A DNA stretch of 64,000 nucleotides from G965204755 sp965243415 (GTDB lineage: Bacteria > Acidobacteriota > Vicinamibacteria > Marinacidobacterales > Marinacidobacteraceae). A model generated the notes under the pieces. It saw nothing but the letters and a program-made list of their open reading frames with translations, was not told the DNA's origin and did no database searches. Of the stretch, positions 18,721 to 26,426 are shown piece by piece; position 1 is the stretch's first letter, and the number at the start of each line of letters is the position of its first letter. Position numbers and translations under genes: made by a program. The DNA lies in NCBI GenBank assembly GCA_965243415.1, contig OZ251549.1, positions 1,984,001 to 2,048,000 of the forward strand. The letters are read 5' to 3'.

Positions 18721-19599
18721 TCAGTTGCCCCGGGTCTGCAGCAACTCCGCTTCCGGCAGGGTGGCGATGTCGAGGCCGGGCATCGGTTCGCCGAGACCCA
18801 TCGAGACCTCCACCAGCACCTCCGGATCGCGGTAGTGGGTCACCGCCTTCACGATGGCGCGCGCCCGGCGCTCCGGGTCGTCCGACTTGAAGATGCCGGA
18901 GCCGACGAACACCGACTCCGCGCCCAACTGCATGCACAGCGCCGCGTCCGCCGGGGTGGCCACGCCGCCGGCGGCGAAGTTGGGCACCGGCAGCCGCCCG
19001 TCCTCGGCGACCATCCGCACGATCTCGAAGGGCGCCCGCAGTTCCTTGGCGGCGGTCATCCGCTCGTCGTCGGAGAGCACCGTCAGCCGCCGGATCTGCG
19101 AGCCGATCTTCCGCAGGTGGCGCACCGCTTCCACGATGTTGCCGGAGCCGGCCTCGCCCTTGGTGCGGATGAGCGCCGCGCCCTCGCCGATGCGCCGCAG
19201 CGCCTCGCCCAGGTCCCGGCAGCCGCAGACGAAGGGGACCTCGAACGACTGCTTGTCGATGTGGTTCTCCTCGTCGGCCGGGGTCAGCACCTCGCTCTCG
19301 TCCACGAAGTCCACGCCCATCTGCTGGAGGATCTGCGCCTCGGCGAAGTGGCCGATGCGGACCTTGGCCATCACCGGGATGCTGACCGTCTCCATGATCT
19401 CCCGGATCTTCTCCGGGGAGGACATGCGGGCCACCCCGCCGTCGCGGCGGATGTCCGCCGGCACCCGTTCGAGGGCCATCACGCTGACCGCGCCGGCGTC
19501 CTCGGCGATGCGCGCCTGTTCGGCGTTCGTCACATCCATGATCGCGCCGCCCTTCAGCATGTCGGCGAGACCGGTCTTCAGTCGGAATTCGGTGGCCAT
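18721..19599 (-). CDS. pdxS: Pyridoxal 5'-phosphate synthase lyase subunit
   Basis: A 292-residue PdxS/SNZ barrel that condenses ribose 5-phosphate (or ribulose 5-phosphate), glyceraldehyde 3-phosphate and ammonia to PLP, forming a 12-mer decorated by PdxT. The catalytic Lys79 is in VMAKVRIGHF and the second lysine, Lys147, is in ALIRTKGEAG. MDVTNAEQARIAE near residue 21 and FAAGGVATPADAA are family signatures. Length matches the family. First gene of a two-gene minus-strand operon with pdxT. Confidence 0.96.
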   Translation of the reverse strand: MATEFRLKTGLADMLKGGAIMDVTNAEQARIAEDAGAVSVMALERVPADIRRDGGVARMSSPEKIREIMETVSIPVMAKVRIGHFAEAQILQQMGVDFVDESEVLTPADEENHIDKQSFEVPFVCGCRDLGEALRRIGEGAALIRTKGEAGSGNIVEAVRHLRKIGSQIRRLTVLSDDERMTAAKELRAPFEIVRMVAEDGRLPVPNFAAGGVATPADAALCMQLGAESVFVGSGIFKSDDPERRARAIVKAVTHYRDPEVLVEVSMGLGEPMPGLDIATLPEAELLQTRGN

Positions 19600-19731
19600 G
19601 ACTCTCTCTCGTGGTTCCCTCGCGGCGCCCGCGGTCGGCGCCCGGATTTCGTGGAAGCGGCCCGGCGACAGGCGGACCGGTGATCGGCGGCCCGGGGAAA
19701 AGCGGCGCCGGGCGCGGCGTCCCCGCCCCGG

Positions 19732-20703
19732 TTACGCCGCCGCGCGGCCATGGACTCTATCGCCCGACCAGAGCCAGTGCATCCGCGCCACCGAGATGCC
19801 GAGGAGCAGCAGCGCGCCGCCGATGAGTTTCGTGGCGGGGAGCGCCTCGCCCAGCCAGAGCCAACTGATCAGGAGTGCCGGCAGCGGCACCACCTGCGAG
19901 TACACCCCGGTGAGCGTCGGCCCCACCCGCGCCGAGGCGTGCGCCCAGAAGATGTGGGCCAGGGTGATGGCGCCCACCCCGGAAGCCGCCGCCAGCAGGA
20001 GCCCGGCCGACGGCGCCGCCAGGAAGTCGCCGGCGTCCAGGAACAGCGGCGCCGGGAGCGCCAGGATCACTCCTCCCAGGGTCACGCTCCAGGCGCAGAC
20101 CCGGATCGGGCCGTACTTCTTCACCAGCGGGGCGCTCCCCACCGTGTAGATCGCCCAGCCGACCGCGGCGCAGAAGAGGCCCAGGTCCCCGAGCAGGGCC
20201 CGGGTGGTCGGTTCCGCCCCGGAGACCAGCGCCGCCCCGATGCCCGAGACCAGCAGGCCGACCGCGGTGTGGCGGCAGAACGGCTCCGCCCGGGTGGCCC
20301 AGGCGATCCCCGCGATCATGAGCGGGATCAGCGCCAGGATCAGCGCCGCGCTCCCCGCCGAGGAGGCCTCGGTGCCGTGGACGAACCCCAACTGGAACAC
20401 CACATGCCCGAGGAAGGCGAAACCCAGCAGGCGCGGGAAGTCCTTCCGGTCGAACGGCGTCCGTTCCCGGGAGAACGCCCAGGCCACCATCAGCGCGGCC
20501 ACCCCGGCGCCGATCCGCGCCAGGTTGAAGGCGTAGGCGTCCCAGATCCCGACCGCGTACTTGACCAGGCTGAAGTTGAACGCCCAGGCGATGACCACCA
20601 CCAGCAGGCCCAGTTCGGCGGAACCCACCGGGGGCGGCCGCTTCGGGCCTCGCCGGGGCGCGGCGCCGTGGGGTGCCGCTTCCATTCCGTGCGCCATCGG
20701 CAT
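19732..20703 (-). CDS. EamA/DMT-family transporter
   Basis: About 323 residues with ten hydrophobic segments in two halves, each half an EamA repeat. The first includes LGLLVVVIAWAFNFSLVKY and the second GDLGLFCAAVGWAIYTV. The C-terminal LIGGALLLLGISVAR is typical. It is an inner-membrane metabolite exporter of the drug/metabolite transporter superfamily; substrate unknown. The ATG at 20703 is preceded by several AGGAA-type purine tracts. Another ATG at 20697 with GAGGAA 7 bases upstream is equally possible. It lies 132 bases downstream of pdxS's 5' end in the opposite-flank sense (same strand, upstream), with no clear functional link. Confidence 0.88.
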   Translation of the reverse strand: MPMAHGMEAAPHGAAPRRGPKRPPPVGSAELGLLVVVIAWAFNFSLVKYAVGIWDAYAFNLARIGAGVAALMVAWAFSRERTPFDRKDFPRLLGFAFLGHVVFQLGFVHGTEASSAGSAALILALIPLMIAGIAWATRAEPFCRHTAVGLLVSGIGAALVSGAEPTTRALLGDLGLFCAAVGWAIYTVGSAPLVKKYGPIRVCAWSVTLGGVILALPAPLFLDAGDFLAAPSAGLLLAAASGVGAITLAHIFWAHASARVGPTLTGVYSQVVPLPALLISWLWLGEALPATKLIGGALLLLGISVARMHWLWSGDRVHGRAAA

Positions 20704-20727
20704 TTCCTTCCTCGTTTCCTTCCTCAT

Positions 20728-21016
20728 TCCTTCCTCCCGGTCTCTGTTCCGGCCTTTTTCCCGGTCGCTTCTCCGGTCCCGGTTCCGGCGTTGCCTCCGG
20801 CGGCGCTCTTCCCGGTTCCCGTCGTCATCATCCGTTCTCCGCCGTCATTCTGACTCGTTCCGCCTCGCTGCGCCGTCGTTCGGATTCGTTCTCCCGCTTC
20901 CATCGTTTCCTGCTCGATCGTTCTCCCCTGCCGGTCCGTTCCGTCCGGGGGACGGCGCGGCCTTCCGGCGCCGCCGTTCCCCCGGGCTTCCCCGCGGATC
21001 CCCCGCCGGTCCCTCC
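20728..21016. other. Low-complexity intergenic leader between korB and the EamA gene
   Basis: About 290 bases, strongly purine-rich on the minus (transcribed) strand and full of GGAA/GAGAA-like words. They end as repeated Shine-Dalgarno-like tracts just before the EamA start. No gene or clear terminator was recognised. Confidence 0.5.
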
Positions 21017-21916
21017 CTACATCATCCGCCGGAGGATGCGGTCGCGCTGCTCCACCGTCAGCGGCTCCGGCCGCCGGGCCACCGCCGGGGCGTCGTCGTC
21101 GAGGATCGGCTCCAACTCGTGGAGCGGCTTCTCGGCGGCGTTGCGGAAGAACAGGCCGGTGTAGATCCGGTCCTCCCAGTGCATCGCCCGCTCGCAGGCG
21201 GACTTCCAGTCGGCCGGGTCGTGGTCCTCGTCCTCCAGCAGCCGGATGCGCTCCCGGAAGAAGGCGTAGGTGTTGTCCCGGTTGAAGGTCACGCAGGGGC
21301 TGAACACATCGATGACCGCGAAACCGGGATGCTCGATGGCGCCCTTGATGAGCGTGACCAACTGCTTCTGGTTGCCGGAGAAGGCGCGGGCCACATAGGT
21401 GGCGCCGTTCATGATCGCCGAGGTGATCGGGTTCACCGGGCGCTCGAGGTTCCCGAACGGCGTGGACTTGGTCTTCATGCCGATGCTGCTGCTCGGCGAG
21501 ACCTGCCCGGTGGTGAGCCCGTAGATCTGGTTGTTCATCACCAGGTAGGTGAGGTCGATGTTGCGGCGGGCGGTGTGGGTGAAGTGGTTGCCGCCGATCC
21601 CGTAGCCGTCGCCGTCGCCGCCGGTGACCAGCACGGTGAGGTTCTGGTTCGCCATCTTCACCCCGGTGGCCACCGCCAGCGCCCGGCCGTGCAGGGTGTG
21701 CATGCCGTAGGAGTGGAAGAACCCGGGGAAGTTCGAGGAGCAGCCGATGCCGCTGACGCAGACGAGGTCGTGCGGCTGCAGGCCCAGTTGGGCGACCGAG
21801 GTCTGCGTGGCGCGCAGCAACCCGAAGTCGCCGCAGCCGGGGCACCAGTCCGGTTCGACCTTGCCCTTGAAGTCCTTGGCGGTCAGCGGCTTCTCGGCTA
21901 CGGCGGCGGTGCTCAT
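21017..21916 (-). CDS. korB: 2-oxoacid:ferredoxin oxidoreductase, beta subunit
   Basis: A 299-residue thiamine-diphosphate-binding beta subunit of a 2-oxoglutarate/2-oxoacid:ferredoxin oxidoreductase. It has DWCPGCGDFG (about residue 23), GIGCSSNFPGF and the ThDP/Mg motif GGDGDGYGIGGNHF ending at MNNQIYGLTTGQ. Length and motifs fit KorB. It lies 61 bases downstream of korA on the same strand, as in most bacteria. The enzyme oxidatively decarboxylates 2-oxoacids to acyl-CoA while reducing ferredoxin (or runs in reverse). Substrate choice between 2-oxoglutarate and other 2-oxoacids cannot be read from sequence alone. Confidence 0.93.
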   Translation of the reverse strand: MSTAAVAEKPLTAKDFKGKVEPDWCPGCGDFGLLRATQTSVAQLGLQPHDLVCVSGIGCSSNFPGFFHSYGMHTLHGRALAVATGVKMANQNLTVLVTGGDGDGYGIGGNHFTHTARRNIDLTYLVMNNQIYGLTTGQVSPSSSIGMKTKSTPFGNLERPVNPITSAIMNGATYVARAFSGNQKQLVTLIKGAIEHPGFAVIDVFSPCVTFNRDNTYAFFRERIRLLEDEDHDPADWKSACERAMHWEDRIYTGLFFRNAAEKPLHELEPILDDDAPAVARRPEPLTVEQRDRILRRMM

Positions 21917-21977
21917 GGATTCTCCTGCGGGGGTGGGGCGCGCGGTCGGCGGCGGCGGTCGGCGGAACGGGGCGTTC

Positions 21978-23798
21978 CTAGACGATGATCTCCTGGGTGG
22001 GGACGAAGACGCCGTCCGCCGGCGCCTCGCCGGCGAGGTGCGCCCGCACGCCGTCGGCGATGTGGTGGGGCATGAAAGGCTCGCCGTCGTACTTGCGGAT
22101 GTGGCCGTCGGCGCTGATCCCGGTCTCGCCCCGGAGGAAGCGGTGGAACTGCCCGGAGTGGTTGTTCTCGACGACGAGGACCCGCCTGGCGCTGGAGAGC
22201 GCCCGCGCCATCGCCTCGCCGTGGAAGGGCAGGAGCCACTTGACCGCGATGCGGTTCACCCGGAGACCCTCGGAGCGCAACTGCTCCACTGCCTCGCCGA
22301 TGACGCCCCAGGTGGAGCCCCAGCCGACCAGCGTGACCTCGGCGTCCTCGTCGCCCTCCACCTCCGGCGCCGGGATGCGGTCGAGGGAGTCGGACATCTT
22401 GCGGGCGCGCTTCTCCACCATCTGCCGCCGCTTGATCGGGTTCGTGAACTCGTCGGAGATGAGGATGCCCTCTTCGTCGTGCTCGTCGGTGGCGACCACA
22501 TGGACATGGCCGGGGACGCCGGGCACCGCCCGGGGCGAGATCCCGTCCTCGGTGTCCCGGTAGCGCAGGTAGGGGCCGTCCCCGTTCCCCGCACCGTTCC
22601 CGGAACCGTCTTCGTCGTCGGCTTCCCGGACCAGTTTCCCGCGGTCGATCGGCGGGAACATGTCGATGTCCTCCGGCGGCACGCTGAAGGTGCCCTCGGA
22701 GATGAGCAGGTCGGAGAGGACGATCGCCGGGCACTGGTAGCGGTCGGCCAGGTTGAAGACCTCGCCGATGGTGGAGAACGCGTCGAGGGCGCTCTTCGGG
22801 GCCACCACGATCCGCTCGAAGTCGCCCTGGCTGGCCCCGAGCGCCTGCCAGAGGTCGCCCTGCTCGGTCTTCGTGGGCACGCCGGTGGAGGGGCCGGCCC
22901 GCATCACATTGATGAAGACCACCGGGATCTCCATCATCGCCGCCGAGCCGATGGCCTCGGTCATCAGGGCGAACCCGCCGCCGGAGGTGGCGCACATGGT
23001 CCGGGCGCCGGTGTGCGCCGCCCCGACGGCCATGTTGGCGACGCCGATCTCGTCCTCGACCTGCCGCACCATGATCCCCAGTTCGCGGGCGTTCTTGGCC
23101 ATCCAGTGGAGGACGCCGGTCGAGGGGCTCATCGGGTAGGCGCAGTAGAACTTGACCCCGGCGGCGGCCCCGCCCATCGCCAGCGCCTCGTTCCCGGTCC
23201 ACACCGCGAGCGGCGAGGGGTTCTCCGGCAGCGGCTCGGAGTGGGCCGGGAAGTTCTCGACCGAGTAGCGGTACCCGGCGCGGGCCACCGCCACATTGGA
23301 CTCCACCACCGCCTCGCCCTTGGCCGCGAACTGCAGCGAGAGCGCCGATTCCAGCACCTCGAAATCCAGGCCCAGCAGGTGGGCGATGACCCCCAGCGCC
23401 GCGGTGTTCTGGGCCAGCCGGTTCTTGGTGTCCCCGGTGAGTTCGTCCACCGGCATCCCGCAGAGGTGGACCCCCTCCCGGTGCTCGCCGGGGGTGACCG
23501 AGTCCGAGTTGTAGAGCGCGTAGCCGCCCGGCCCCAGGTGCTCCAGGTGCCGGGTCATGGTGTCCTGGTTCAGGCACAGGAGCAGGTCCAGCCGGTCGCC
23601 GTGGCAGAGCGCTTCCCGGTCGCGTACGCGGATGGTCAGCAGGATGTGGCCGCCCCGGATGATGGACTGGTAGGCGTTGTAACTGTTGAGATGCAGCCCC
23701 CGCCGTACGAACATCCGGGCGAGGATGTTGCCGGGGGTGGCGATGCCCTGTCCGGCGGCCCCGCCGATCGCGAGCGTGAAATCGAAGCCCTGTGCCAT
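21978..23798 (-). CDS. korA: 2-oxoacid:ferredoxin oxidoreductase, fused gamma-alpha subunit
   Basis: About 606 residues. The N-terminal gamma domain (FTLAIGGAAGQGIATPGN, NAYQSIIRGGH) is fused to the alpha/pyrimidine-binding domain (GNEALAMGGAAAGVKFY, CAYPMSPSTGVLHWM). A C-terminal transketolase-like domain (VTLVGWGSTWGVIGEA, VVENNHSGQF) follows. This is the usual bacterial KorA fusion. The ATG at 23798 matches the normal family N-terminus; a GTG at 23852 would add 18 Thr/Arg-rich residues and is less likely. It precedes korB in an operon. A short Gly/Asn/Asp-rich linker near residue 420 is variable in the family. Confidence 0.92.
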   Translation of the reverse strand: MAQGFDFTLAIGGAAGQGIATPGNILARMFVRRGLHLNSYNAYQSIIRGGHILLTIRVRDREALCHGDRLDLLLCLNQDTMTRHLEHLGPGGYALYNSDSVTPGEHREGVHLCGMPVDELTGDTKNRLAQNTAALGVIAHLLGLDFEVLESALSLQFAAKGEAVVESNVAVARAGYRYSVENFPAHSEPLPENPSPLAVWTGNEALAMGGAAAGVKFYCAYPMSPSTGVLHWMAKNARELGIMVRQVEDEIGVANMAVGAAHTGARTMCATSGGGFALMTEAIGSAAMMEIPVVFINVMRAGPSTGVPTKTEQGDLWQALGASQGDFERIVVAPKSALDAFSTIGEVFNLADRYQCPAIVLSDLLISEGTFSVPPEDIDMFPPIDRGKLVREADDEDGSGNGAGNGDGPYLRYRDTEDGISPRAVPGVPGHVHVVATDEHDEEGILISDEFTNPIKRRQMVEKRARKMSDSLDRIPAPEVEGDEDAEVTLVGWGSTWGVIGEAVEQLRSEGLRVNRIAVKWLLPFHGEAMARALSSARRVLVVENNHSGQFHRFLRGETGISADGHIRKYDGEPFMPHHIADGVRAHLAGEAPADGVFVPTQEIIV

Positions 23799-24020
23799 GA
23801 ACCGTGTGCGCGTGCTCTCCCGGAGGGTCGTGGTGGATTCGGTCGTCCCCACCCGGCGTTGCCCTCCGGGTGCGCCGGGCGTCCCGCCGGCCCGGGGGCC
23901 GGCGCGAAACAGCCGGGAATCCTACCATCCGCCCCCTCCGCGGCCCTCCGGTGGTTCCGGCCGCCCGGCGCGGCGCCGCTCCGGACTTCGGCGGCGCGGC
24001 CCCGGCACGATCCGGGCCTG

Positions 24021-24500
24021 TTGCGCCGCGGGGCCGGGCCCCCCGGATCGTTTCTTCGGAGGCAGGGAAGCGCGATTTCCGGGTGGCGCCTCGAACGCGA
24101 GTTCCGGCAGGCAGTCGGGGAGGAGGTGGAACTGCGGGCCGAAGGCGCGGACCGGTTCCGGGTCTTCACACCCTTCCGGTTCGACGACGGCGACGGCTTC
24201 GTGGTCGTCCTCCGCCGGGACGAGGGCCGCTGGTTCCTGACCGACGAGGGGAACTCCTTCCTCCACCTGAGCGACGAGTTCGAGGAGTCGGCCCTCCGGG
24301 GCGGCGGCTGCCGGGTCGTCGCGGTCGCGCTGACCCGTTTCGGGGTGGAGGACCGCGACGGGGAACTCCGGCCGGAGATCCCGGAGGACCGCCCGGCGGA
24401 GGCGCTCCGGTCGTTCGTCGGGGCGATCGGGAGAGTCGCGGAGATCGCCGGTCGGTCGTGGGCGCGGTTCCCGGCCGCCGGGCCCGGGGACCTCGCCTGA
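24021..24500 (+). CDS. DUF1828-like small protein, start codon uncertain
   Basis: The translation contains FRVFTPFRFDDGDGFVVVLRRDEGRWFLTDEG and HLSDEFEE. This beta-rich pattern is typical of DUF1828, found beside phage-like and toxin-like genes. The frame has no ATG or GTG upstream of the domain. The candidates are a TTG at 24021 or an ATT at 24072, the latter 12-14 bases after GGAGG. It is divergent from korA. Function unknown. A start at ATT would give 142 residues and fits the domain boundary better. Confidence 0.6.
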   Translation: MRRGAGPPGSFLRRQGSAISGWRLEREFRQAVGEEVELRAEGADRFRVFTPFRFDDGDGFVVVLRRDEGRWFLTDEGNSFLHLSDEFEESALRGGGCRVVAVALTRFGVEDRDGELRPEIPEDRPAEALRSFVGAIGRVAEIAGRSWARFPAAGPGDLA

Positions 24501-24706
24501 CCGGGTTCCCGCGCTCGGCCGGCGGGGCCCGGGGGTCGGAGCAGGCGGCTGACAGCGACCCCGGACCCCGACCCGCGCGCCGGTCGGAGGCGCCGGGCCC
24601 CGTTCCGCGGACCACTCGTGCCGGCCGGGGCCCGCAGGCCGGCCTCGACCGGCGCCGCCGGCTCGCCGGACCGCGGCCGCCCCCCGGGACTCCCTCACCT
24701 CCTGGA

Positions 24707-24742
24707 ATATGGGTTGCCCATATCGAACAACCCGGTTACTAT
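24707..24742 (+). promoter_or_regulatory. Palindromic operator overlapping a consensus-spaced promoter of the toxin-antitoxin locus
   Basis: The perfect inverted repeat ATATGGG-ttg-CCCATAT lies at 24707-24723. A -35-like TTGCCC (24714-24719) is inside it, followed after exactly 17 bases by a -10-like TACTAT (24737-24742). Transcription would start at or beside the ATG at 24749, giving a leaderless message. This is the arrangement expected for an autoregulated antitoxin-toxin operon. Confidence 0.7.
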
Positions 24743-24748
24743 TCCCCC

Positions 24749-25084
24749 ATGCTCGTTCCCGCCCCACCCCCCGCCCTCCTCCGAACCCCTCCGTTGCTCC
24801 TCCCGCCGGCTCCCCTCCCGCCGGCTCCCCTCCCGCCGGAGGTCGAGCCGCAGGCCGCGCTCCCGACCCGGACGGAGCCGCCGCCGGCCGAGCCGTACCG
24901 CTGGCCCGATCTGAGCGTCGGCGATCCGAACGCCCCGGACCCCCTCCGCGGGCTGCCGTGGCCCGAACTGCGGGCGCTGATCTACGAGCCCGACGCGGCC
25001 CCCCCGCCGGCCCCGCTCCCGCTCCCGCCGGCCCCCCTCCCGCCGACCCCGCTCCCGCCGGATTCGGCCCCGGAGGCGCCGTGA
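24749..25084 (+). CDS. Antitoxin-like protein lacking a DNA-binding domain (VapB position)
   Basis: A 111-residue protein encoded just before, and overlapping by GTGA, a PIN toxin. Its middle (YRWPDLSVGDPNAPDPL, then LPWPELRALIYEP) matches the C-terminal half of the full antitoxin at 25803 (YDWPDLSVGEPGAPYPL, then WQDLSELIY). The N-terminal half has no ribbon-helix-helix. It is a Pro/Leu-rich tract built from 15-base repeats of the LPPAP type, which recur at the C-terminus. I infer that the WPDLSVG segment binds the PIN toxin and that the DNA-binding part has been lost or replaced. The start is supported by the upstream promoter geometry. Confidence 0.65.
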   Translation: MLVPAPPPALLRTPPLLLPPAPLPPAPLPPEVEPQAALPTRTEPPPAEPYRWPDLSVGDPNAPDPLRGLPWPELRALIYEPDAAPPPAPLPLPPAPLPPTPLPPDSAPEAP

Positions 25085-25521
25085 TCGCGGTGGACACGAA
25101 TGTGCTGGTGGACGCCCACCGGCGCGAGTCGGCCGTCCACCGCGAGGCCCGGGCCGTCCTCGGCGGACTGGCCGGGGGCAGCGACCTCTGGGCCATCCCC
25201 TGGCCCTGCTGCTTCGAGTTCCTGGCGGTGATGACGAACCGCCGGGTCTGGGGCGACGCCGCAGTGTCGCCGGACCGGGCCTGGAGGCAACTGGCGGCGC
25301 TCTTCGCTTCCCCGGCGAATCGGCGCCTCGGCGAGACCGGGGACTTCCTGGAGATCGTGGAGGCGTTCGTCCGCCGCCCCCGGGTCCGCGGCGCGATGGT
25401 GCACGACGCCCGCATCGCCGCCATCTGCCTGGCGCACGGGGTGGAGGTCCTGCTCACCCGCGACCGCGACTTCTCCAACTTCCCCGAACTCCGCACGGAG
25501 AACCCGTACCCGCGGGGGTAG
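25081..25521 (+). CDS. vapC: PIN-domain toxin, VapC family
   Basis: A 146-residue PIN-domain ribonuclease. Asp5 (VIAVDTNVLVDA), Glu46 (PWPCCFEFLAV), Asp109 (MVHDARIAAI) and Asp128/130 (LLTRDRDFSNF) form the acidic metal-binding set. VapC toxins cleave tRNA or rRNA and are held inactive by the cognate VapB. The GTG start overlaps the upstream antitoxin-like gene's stop (GTGA), which suggests translational coupling. Length is normal for the family. The tRNA or rRNA target cannot be inferred. Confidence 0.88.
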   Translation: MIAVDTNVLVDAHRRESAVHREARAVLGGLAGGSDLWAIPWPCCFEFLAVMTNRRVWGDAAVSPDRAWRQLAALFASPANRRLGETGDFLEIVEAFVRRPRVRGAMVHDARIAAICLAHGVEVLLTRDRDFSNFPELRTENPYPRG

Positions 25522-25569
25522 GGAAGGCGCCGGCGGCCGCCACCGCGGATCCGGAACCCCGTACGCCCG

Positions 25570-25672
25570 AACGACCGGAACCTGACGACCGGAATCCAAC
25601 GACGGAAGACCAACCACGGAAAACGGACACCGGAAGACCAACCACCGGAAAACCAACCACCGGAAAACCGAT
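25570..25672. repeat. Short imperfect tandem repeats, 15-base unit
   Basis: Two exact tandem units of ACCAACCACCGGAAA occupy 25637-25651 and 25652-25666. They are preceded by diverged units containing GAAGACCAACCACGG and GACCGGAA. The array fills the gap between vapC and the second antitoxin gene. It is noncoding as far as can be seen. Confidence 0.7.
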
Positions 25673-25802
25673 GCCGGGGCGACACCCGCGCGGGCCGGCC
25701 GCCCCGGCCTCCCCCCCTCTCCCCCGGGAGACGAACGATCGAACCTTCCTCCGGGAGCCCCCGCCGGGCGCCACCCCGGAACCTCCTTCGGAGATCCACC
25801 TC

Positions 25803-26195
25803 ATGAAGACCACCGTCGACATCCATGATGTCCTGCTCGACCGGGCGAAGCGGCACGCCCGGGAGCGGGGGAAGACGCTCCGGCAGGTGATCGAGGCCGG
25901 CCTGCGCGCCGTGCTCGACGAGCCGCCCTCGAAGTACGAGTACGACTGGCCGGACCTCAGCGTCGGCGAACCGGGAGCGCCCTACCCGCTCGACGCGTGG
26001 ACCTGGCAGGACCTCTCGGAACTGATCTACCGGCGCGGACCCGGCGGCGCCCCTCCCGCCCCGACCCCCTCCGACGCTACCCGCTCCGACGCGAGGCCCG
26101 CGGCGCCGGCAGTCACCGGGACCGTCGCTTCCGACCCCTCCCCCGAGTCCCCGGAGCGCCGGCCGTCGGTCTCCGGAAGATCCGGTTCCCGCTGA
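25803..26195 (+). CDS. Full-length VapB-like antitoxin without an adjacent toxin
   Basis: A 130-residue protein. The N-terminus, MKTTVDIHDVLLDRAKRHA then RQVIEAGLRAVL, is a ribbon-helix-helix of the VapB/DUF2191 type. The middle (YDWPDLSVGEPGAPYPL, WQDLSELIY) is the toxin-binding type segment shared with the gene at 24749. A Pro/Ser/Thr-rich tail of about 45 residues ends it. No PIN or other toxin follows; rpsA begins 230 bases downstream. It may supply the DNA-binding function that the 24749 protein lacks, or be a relic of a duplicated vapBC operon. GGAG lies upstream of the ATG. Confidence 0.75.
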   Translation: MKTTVDIHDVLLDRAKRHARERGKTLRQVIEAGLRAVLDEPPSKYEYDWPDLSVGEPGAPYPLDAWTWQDLSELIYRRGPGGAPPAPTPSDATRSDARPAAPAVTGTVASDPSPESPERRPSVSGRSGSR

Positions 26196-26426
26196 CGGCG
26201 CCCCGTCCCGCGCGCCGCCCGCCGCCCGTCCGGGGCTGCGCCGCATCATCGGTCGGGGCGCTCGACTGCTAGCATTCCGCGCTCCCCTGCGGGAGGCTGC
26301 GCGCCCACCGGGTGCGCCGGGCCGTTCGCCGCGCCCTCCGCACGGGGCAGAGGGGACGCCGACGGAGCCGCGCCCGACGCGCTCCGCCCCCGGCTCCCCC
26401 GATCCCACGAGGTTCTTCCCATTCCA

